A stretch of 64,000 nucleotides of DNA from Candidatus Fermentithermobacillaceae bacterium (lineage in GTDB: Bacteria; Bacillota; Sulfobacillia; Fermentithermobacillales; DUSS01), in assembly GCA_012842495.1 (NCBI GenBank), contig DUSS01000027.1, positions 62,001 to 126,000 of the forward strand, read 5' to 3'. Below the pieces are notes generated by a model. It made no database searches. It saw nothing but the letters and a program-made list of their open reading frames with translations, and was not told the DNA's origin. Positions 59,007 through 64,000 of the stretch are shown here, one piece after another (positions within the stretch are counted from its first letter, which is position 1; every line of letters begins with the position of its first letter). The position numbers and the translations under genes are program-made.

Positions 59007-59810
59007 TTATGACCCGGTACCAGCGAGAGCTCTCCCGATCTCAAAAGCTTTCAGGTTTACGTCCACAGCTTTAGGTGGCACCGTCTCGGCGATGGTTTCT
59101 TTCCAAACGTCCGCCGGAATCTCAAGGAACCTGGAAAGCGCCCCCAGACACACCGTATTGGCGGCGCGTACGTTTCCGGCTTCCCTCGCCTTGTTCAACG
59201 CGGGGATAACCAAAACCCGGCCCGCCCTGGATAAGAACCACTCCGGCCGTATGTCGGGATATTGGGCCTGACCCATTATGACCGGAACGGGCTTGATTCG
59301 TTCATCGCTGGTCAGGACGAGTCCGCCTACCTTGAGTTCGGGAAGCTGCCGGTACGCTTCGAGGATTTCCAGGCCCAGTATGACGTCGGCCTCACCACTG
59401 GGTACCAAGGGTGAGTAAACCTTCTGACCGCGTCTCACATAGCTTATGACCGTTCCGCCTCTCTGGGCCATGCCATGAACTTCTGACGTCTTGACGTCGA
59501 AGCCCGCTTTCGCGAAAACCCGGGCCAACACGGACGTGGCGAGGAGTCCTCCCTGCCCGCCGACGCCGGCGATGATAAAGTCCTTAAACATGATGGTTTC
59601 CTGGCGTGCCGCACCAGGTCTTGCTCCCCCCGTGGGGGCAGTAGCTATGTGGCCAACAACACCGGGAATCTTCCCGGCACCGCCGGTACCGGGCACTCCG
59701 ACACCGATAGCCCGCGCTGTAGAAGACCGCACAGCGTCGCAGGCACAGGTTGTGACGTCATCGGTGACGCCGGCAAAATCATTGGCCGTCTGGGATATAT
59801 TGGGCACCAT
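59007..59810 (-). CDS. iorB: Indolepyruvate:ferredoxin oxidoreductase beta subunit
   Basis: The gamma/beta-type subunit of the TPP-dependent oxidoreductase that decarboxylates aryl pyruvates to aryl-acetyl-CoA with ferredoxin. The conserved protein is MFKDFIIAGVGGQGGLLA onward (194 residues, normal length), starting at ATG 59591. The frame is open back to ATG 59810, which has GGAGG about 11 bases upstream and lies right after the iorA stop, adding 73 Gly/Ala/Thr-rich residues with no known domain. I keep the long form because it fills the gap exactly, but the short one may be what is made. Other marks: SEVHGMAQRGGTVISYVR and GQAQYPDIRP. Confidence 0.88.
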   Translation of the reverse strand: MVPNISQTANDFAGVTDDVTTCACDAVRSSTARAIGVGVPGTGGAGKIPGVVGHIATAPTGGARPGAARQETIMFKDFIIAGVGGQGGLLATSVLARVFAKAGFDVKTSEVHGMAQRGGTVISYVRRGQKVYSPLVPSGEADVILGLEILEAYRQLPELKVGGLVLTSDERIKPVPVIMGQAQYPDIRPEWFLSRAGRVLVIPALNKAREAGNVRAANTVCLGALSRFLEIPADVWKETIAETVPPKAVDVNLKAFEIGRALAGTGS

Positions 59811-59813
59811 CGA

Positions 59814-61691
59814 TTACCGCACCTCCTCCGCTTCGGTGACTACCAGGGCATTTCTGGGACAAATCTCGGCGCAAACTCCGCAAGCTGTGCACAAGACCTC
59901 ATTCACCCTCGGTCTCTTGCCATCGGGCTCCAAAGCGGGACAGGCCGGTTGCATGCACAACCCGCACTCCCGGCACAACTCAGCTTTGAATATCAAGCGC
60001 TTTTTGGGTTCCTGACGAGGCAGGAGAATGCAGGGCCTACTGGTTATCACCACCGAGGCCGGCTCCTTAAGAGCTTCTCTGATGGTGCGCTCCAGCGACT
60101 TTACATCATAAGGATCGACCACCGACACGGATTTGGCTCCGCAGGCCGAAGCTATCTCCTCCAAGGAAATCCTGGGGGCGGGCTTTTTTCTCGCATCGTA
60201 CCCGGTGCCCGGGTGTCCCTGGTGACCGGTCATGGCGGTCGTCCCGTTGTCCAGGATTATTACAGGCCTCCATACCCGGTTATAGGCCATATTGATGAGG
60301 GGCGTCAGCCCGGAATGCAAAAACGTGGAATCCCCTATGACCGCTACTACCCTGCTGGCCTGTTCAGGGGGCAACCCCAGGCTCATCCCCGACGCATGTC
60401 CTATAGAAGCACCCATGCAGGTGGTGGTATCTTTCGCTGACAGAGGCGGTAACGCCCCCAGGGTGTAGCACCCGATGTCGCCGGTGACGGTGAGACCGAG
60501 TTTCTTTAAGACATAAAACACGGGCCTGTGAGGACAGCCGGGGCATAGCACCGGAGGTCTTGGCGGAAGGTCGCCGGGACCCGGCAGGGTCCCTTGTTCC
60601 GGGCCTCCCTCCGGTCCGCGCTCCTGCCGACGTTGACCGGCAGGCCGTGCTCCCTGGCTGGCCGCCTCTGGAGACCGGAAGCGAACTGCCATCGCACCCT
60701 CGATTTTCTCGACCCCTGCGATGATATAATCCCTGGAGAGCTCTCCAACCTGGGGGAAGACGTCCTTCCCGTGACAGGAGATACCCATCGCCTTAACCAG
60801 ATCCTCCCAGAAAGGATCGAGCTCTTCCACGACGTAAAGAACCCGTACCTTCGAAGCAAAATCCTTTATCAGGCGTTCCGGAAGAGGATAGGATATGCCT
60901 AGTTTCAAGACGGAAGCGTCAGGGAATGCTTCTTTGACGTACTGATACGAGATTCCTCCGGTAATGAAGCCGCGTTCCGTCGAGCCCCATTCCAGCCGGT
61001 TGATGGGAGACTCGCTGGCAAACTGCTGAAGCTCCCTCACCCTCGCCACGACCTGAGGTTTTCGGCCTCTGGCATGAGCGGGAAGCATCACGTACTTTCG
61101 CGGGTCTTTCCGGTAGGGCCGGGGTTCGGGCTCGACCCGGTCGCCCAGCTCCACAAGGGAACGGGCATGGGATATTCTGGTCACTGACCTCACTATGACC
61201 GGGACGTCGAACTTCTCGGATATCTCGAAAGCCTGCTTCGTGAAGTAGAGAGCTTCAGCACTATCCGAGGGTTCAAGCACCGGCACGCTAGCAAACCGCC
61301 CGTACCATCTATTGTCCTGCTCGTTCTGGGATGAGTGCATTCCCGGATCATCCGCCGTCACGATCACCAGACCCGCATTCACTCCCATGTACGACACGGT
61401 CATCAGGGGGTCAGCAGCCACATTCAACCCAACGTGCTTCATGGTAGCCAAAGCCCTCACCCCGCCGATGGATGCGCCTATGGCCACCTCCAGCGCCACC
61501 TTCTCATTGGTTGACCATTCCACGTGGATACCGTCATATCCGGCGAGGGATTCGATTATCTCCGTACTGGGCGTGCCGGGGTAGCCCGCAGCTACCTTCA
61601 CGCCCGCCTCCCATGCGCCCCTAGCTATGGCCTCGTTACCGTACAGAAGCGCACGGGTGGCTCTCGCCTCTTTCACATGTCCGTGAGCCAC
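59814..61691 (-). CDS. iorA: Indolepyruvate:ferredoxin oxidoreductase alpha subunit
   Basis: A 625-residue alpha subunit. YGNEAIARGAWEAG and AAGYPGTPSTEI start the pyrimidine domain; GDIGCYTLGALPPLSAKDTT and TTTCMGASIGHASG hold the TPP-binding region; the end carries two ferredoxin-like clusters, CRECGLCMQPACP and CTACGVCAEICP. GTG 61691 is preferred to the upstream TTG because GGGAGGGG lies six bases before it. iorB follows after three bases. Confidence 0.95.
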   Translation of the reverse strand: MAHGHVKEARATRALLYGNEAIARGAWEAGVKVAAGYPGTPSTEIIESLAGYDGIHVEWSTNEKVALEVAIGASIGGVRALATMKHVGLNVAADPLMTVSYMGVNAGLVIVTADDPGMHSSQNEQDNRWYGRFASVPVLEPSDSAEALYFTKQAFEISEKFDVPVIVRSVTRISHARSLVELGDRVEPEPRPYRKDPRKYVMLPAHARGRKPQVVARVRELQQFASESPINRLEWGSTERGFITGGISYQYVKEAFPDASVLKLGISYPLPERLIKDFASKVRVLYVVEELDPFWEDLVKAMGISCHGKDVFPQVGELSRDYIIAGVEKIEGAMAVRFRSPEAASQGARPAGQRRQERGPEGGPEQGTLPGPGDLPPRPPVLCPGCPHRPVFYVLKKLGLTVTGDIGCYTLGALPPLSAKDTTTCMGASIGHASGMSLGLPPEQASRVVAVIGDSTFLHSGLTPLINMAYNRVWRPVIILDNGTTAMTGHQGHPGTGYDARKKPAPRISLEEIASACGAKSVSVVDPYDVKSLERTIREALKEPASVVITSRPCILLPRQEPKKRLIFKAELCRECGLCMQPACPALEPDGKRPRVNEVLCTACGVCAEICPRNALVVTEAEEVR

Positions 61692-61921
61692 TTCTTGCCC
61701 CTCCCGCAACGCAAATCATACTTAAGGGGTCCGCGTCGCGGGACCCCAGATGTTCACCCTATCGCACTTCTTGTCATTGGTGAAGAAATCCTCCTTTTCG
61801 ATACGGATAGATTCTCATTTGCCACAATCCGCGTCGTGGTTGCGATGATCTAGTAGGGTACGTTGGAACCGGGGTGGAATAATGAAGGTCATTACGAGCA
61901 AGACAACGAAACCTGACACCG

Positions 61922-62683
61922 GTGGAACCTACATTGAACCTGTCGTTTTTCAAATCCCAGAAGCAGGAACCGGTGGAGTCCCGGGTCGCCAGAGCCAGGG
62001 ACGGAGACACCCTGGCCAGGGAGAAGCTGATTCGGGACTACACTCCATTTATCCTCAAAGTGGTATCTTCGGTAACTGGCCGGTACATATCTCTGGACAA
62101 AGACGACGAAGCGTCCGTTGGGCTTCTGGCCTTTAACGAAGCGATAGATGCGTACACGAGTAAGAGGGCGGGATTCTTAGCATTCGCAGCTACGGTCATT
62201 AAGCGCCGGGTCATAGATCACTACCGGAAGGAAAACAACTGGAAAAGAATGGTCCAAGCAGACACCCGGCGGGACGGCTCGAATGGCAACGCCTCGTACG
62301 CAAATGTGCTTACCGAAGACGTTGACTGGCAGGAGGCCCTGGAGCGCCGGGATGAAATCGAGAGGTGGAAGGAGGATCTTGGCCGCTGCGGAATCACCCT
62401 GGACGATCTCGTCAGGGCAACTCCCAAGCACCAGGACGCCCGGGAACGCATTTTGCGGGTGGCCGAGATTCTCGCCCAATACCGTCACCTGGCGGAAAAG
62501 ATAGAGTCTCTCGGGCGTCTTCCCGTCGATGACGTCCTGGAACTCCTGCCGGACGGCCTCCGGGTGTCCCGGAAGACTCTTCAGCGGCACTCCACGTATA
62601 TCGTGGGGGTACTGCTGGCGGCCTCGGGAGACTATCCGTTTCTCAAGCAATATTTAGGCTTGGGAAAGGGGGGAAACATATAA
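61922..62683 (+). CDS. sigI: RNA polymerase sigma factor, SigI family
   Basis: A 253-residue sigma-70-like factor of the SigI group. LIRDYTPFILKVVSSVTGRY and DEASVGLLAFNEAIDAY form region 2; the C-terminal part (about 150-250) is the SigI-C domain with RVSRKTLQRHSTYIVGVLLA, which differs from the usual region 4. SigI factors respond to heat or to extracellular polysaccharides through an anti-sigma RsgI. The frame starts at GTG 61922; TTG 61934 has GGTGG eight bases upstream and may be the real start. It ends directly before rsgI (TAA then ATG). Confidence 0.93.
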   Translation: MEPTLNLSFFKSQKQEPVESRVARARDGDTLAREKLIRDYTPFILKVVSSVTGRYISLDKDDEASVGLLAFNEAIDAYTSKRAGFLAFAATVIKRRVIDHYRKENNWKRMVQADTRRDGSNGNASYANVLTEDVDWQEALERRDEIERWKEDLGRCGITLDDLVRATPKHQDARERILRVAEILAQYRHLAEKIESLGRLPVDDVLELLPDGLRVSRKTLQRHSTYIVGVLLAASGDYPFLKQYLGLGKGGNI

Positions 62684-64000
62684 ATGACCAGCCAAGACAG
62701 CGGAGTAGTGGTGAGAGCAGGCAGAGGATATGCAGTGGTCTTGACCAGGGACGGCCGCTTCCTGAGAGTTAAATCCCGCGGAATTCCCCCCATGGTTGGA
62801 GAAGAAATCCTCCTCCCTTCGCCCTTCGCTCCGTGGACATCCTGGACACGCTGGGTTCCGGCGGTAGCGTTGGCCTGCGTCATGGTTTTCCTGTCCTTCT
62901 TTGGTTATACGAAATATATCGAGGCCAGACCAGCTCTGGCTTACGTGTCCGTTGATTCGTCGGGCAGCGTGGAGCTGGAGGTAAACGACCGGGGGCTAGT
63001 CAGGTCAGCAACGGCCTTTAACCAGGAGGGGGAACGACTCCTGACCCAGATCCGCTACCAGTTCCAGCCAGTCGACAAGGTCATTACAGAGATCGCCAAA
63101 ATCGAAAGCGAGAAAGGTTCATCCGGTTTCATCGTCGGTTTTATCCCCATCAAAGAAACGCCGCAGGTCACGAAGCTTGAGGCCAGAATTCGAGAGCAAG
63201 TGCGTAAAGCCGCCCCTAATTTCCGGCTCCCCCCGGCTCAAGCAGGGCAGGGCACCGGAGGAGAATCAGGGGTGACCAACCCTCTGGTCAACACGTTCAG
63301 ATTCACCATCGAGACGCGGGAGAAAGCCAGGACCATGTCCATGTCGCCCGCAAGGCTCCTGGTGTGGGGGCTGTCCGCCAAGAGCCGGGGTGCTCAAATA
63401 GAGCCTTCCGGGCCGGGACCGGCCGGGACGAACGGAAGTTCCGGCAACAAAGATCAGCCGGGTAAGCCCGGTGACTCGACCGGACCGGGCAAACCGGGTC
63501 CGGATACCGGGTCGAATCAGCCGGGCGATTCGGTAACTCCGGGGATGACCAGCCTCTTGTCGGAAGAACAGGTCCGTGCGGGCTTGCCTGACGTGTCGAA
63601 CCCCTCCGACTTCCTGAAGGTGCTAAAGGAACACGACGATCCGCAAGAGCTCGAGGACGTGGTTGAGGAAATACTGAACATGTTCCAAAAGGCTGGCGAG
63701 GAGTCAGGCAGAGGTGACGGAGGTGCCGAGGCCGGAGCCAACGAAACGACCCCTGGCAAGACAGATAAGGGCAATGGTGCCGGACAGGACAACCGGCGCA
63801 AGGAAGGCGGCAGCAAAGGGGGAGAACAGCCCGAGGGTGGCGGAAATGGCGGGAATGGCGGAAGGGGCGGGCAAGGTAGAAAGAGCGGAGATCGCGGAAG
63901 GGAAGGGCATGGCGGAACGAGCGAGGGCGCTGGAAAGGGCGAGGACGGTGGAAAGAGCGGAACAGCCGGAAACGACGAAACCAGCGGAAAGACAAAGCCC
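62684..64000 (+). CDS. rsgI: Anti-sigma factor RsgI family, truncated by the window end
   Basis: 439 codons without a stop before the edge. An N-terminal RsgI-N domain of about 45 residues (GVVVRAGRGYAVVLTRDGRF) would bind SigI. One membrane helix follows (residues 57-75, WVPAVALACVMVFLSFFGY), then an outside domain starting PALAYVSVDSSGSVELEV and RSATAFNQEGERLL, the usual post-membrane RsgI segment. In most RsgI proteins this reads Y-x-x-x-D-x-N-P-S and is cut at Asn-Pro; here it is DSSGS (91-95), so the cleavage site is absent. From about residue 335 the protein is a low-complexity Gly/Glu/Lys/Ser stretch that continues past the window. Confidence 0.93.
   Translation, partial: MTSQDSGVVVRAGRGYAVVLTRDGRFLRVKSRGIPPMVGEEILLPSPFAPWTSWTRWVPAVALACVMVFLSFFGYTKYIEARPALAYVSVDSSGSVELEVNDRGLVRSATAFNQEGERLLTQIRYQFQPVDKVITEIAKIESEKGSSGFIVGFIPIKETPQVTKLEARIREQVRKAAPNFRLPPAQAGQGTGGESGVTNPLVNTFRFTIETREKARTMSMSPARLLVWGLSAKSRGAQIEPSGPGPAGTNGSSGNKDQPGKPGDSTGPGKPGPDTGSNQPGDSVTPGMTSLLSEEQVRAGLPDVSNPSDFLKVLKEHDDPQELEDVVEEILNMFQKAGEESGRGDGGAEAGANETTPGKTDKGNGAGQDNRRKEGGSKGGEQPEGGGNGGNGGRGGQGRKSGDRGREGHGGTSEGAGKGEDGGKSGTAGNDETSGKTKP

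Noticed and set aside
63303-63995. A 230-codon minus-strand frame rich in Arg, Phe and Pro at the window end
   Set aside because: It is the antisense of the Gly/Glu/Lys repeat in rsgI; low complexity keeps it open.
1-64000. CRISPR arrays, complete insertion sequences and rRNA genes
   Set aside because: No regularly spaced repeats, no intact transposase and no rRNA sequence were seen on either strand; only an integrase remnant and a doubtful IS21-like end fragment are present.

Overview
The window is GC-rich and carries strong Shine-Dalgarno sequences, a T-box leader, a SigI/RsgI-type sigma/anti-sigma pair, a Gram-positive style dnaE-pfkA-pyk cluster and many radical SAM/ferredoxin-type enzymes. 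This points to an anaerobic Firmicute, most likely of the Clostridia; genus and thermophily cannot be read from the sequence alone.

Layout. 0.1-4.7 kb: a two-repeat lipoprotein next to ApbE (an extracytoplasmic flavin module), then a secreted subtilisin. 4.8-6.5 kb: a candidate structured RNA of about 265 nt leading into an MFS transporter. 6.6-9.9 kb: a proline operon (T-box, a ProC-ProB fusion, ProA). 9.9-12.7 kb: an accessory patch ending at tRNA-Leu(CAA), with a decayed tyrosine integrase and a convergent pair made of a three-Cys-motif partner protein (TcmP-like) and a CX3CX2C radical SAM protein. 13.3-15.1 kb: a GH26-like exported protein.

16.0-21.7 kb: the most interesting region. It holds a radical SAM/SPASM peptide maturase, two overlapping Cys-rich peptide genes of 54 and 46 codons that were not called as genes beforehand, and two overlapping ABC exporters with fused membrane and ATPase domains. 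The two peptides share a CxCxC core followed by a small-residue tail, and a 15-bp inverted repeat encloses both genes. I read this as a ribosomally made, post-translationally modified peptide (RiPP) locus. Beyond it lie another SPL-like radical SAM gene and an ABC-2 transporter.

25.1-34.2 kb: an amino-sugar operon on the minus strand: GntR regulator, AgaS-like isomerase/deaminase, ascorbate-type PTS IIA/IIB/IIC, a SIS protein, NagA, a PfkB kinase and a class II aldolase. Together these would take up and degrade an N-acetylhexosamine, probably N-acetylgalactosamine, through tagatose phosphates. 34.4-36.9 kb: a PfpI-like protein and a Na+-translocating decarboxylase beta subunit with a 35-residue OadG-like partner, preceded by a candidate riboswitch with a partly duplicated terminator. 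37.0-48.6 kb: core genes (pyk, pfkA, dnaE, nth, murD, aspartate aminotransferase) plus a small zinc-ribbon gene. 48.9-61.7 kb: a large unrecognised membrane protein, a PAP2 phosphatase, an alanine-glyoxylate-type aminotransferase, a heterodimeric ABC exporter under an AbrB-like gene, an SDH/ClpP-fold membrane protease and iorAB. 61.9 kb to the end: sigI and a truncated rsgI. No CRISPR array was seen.
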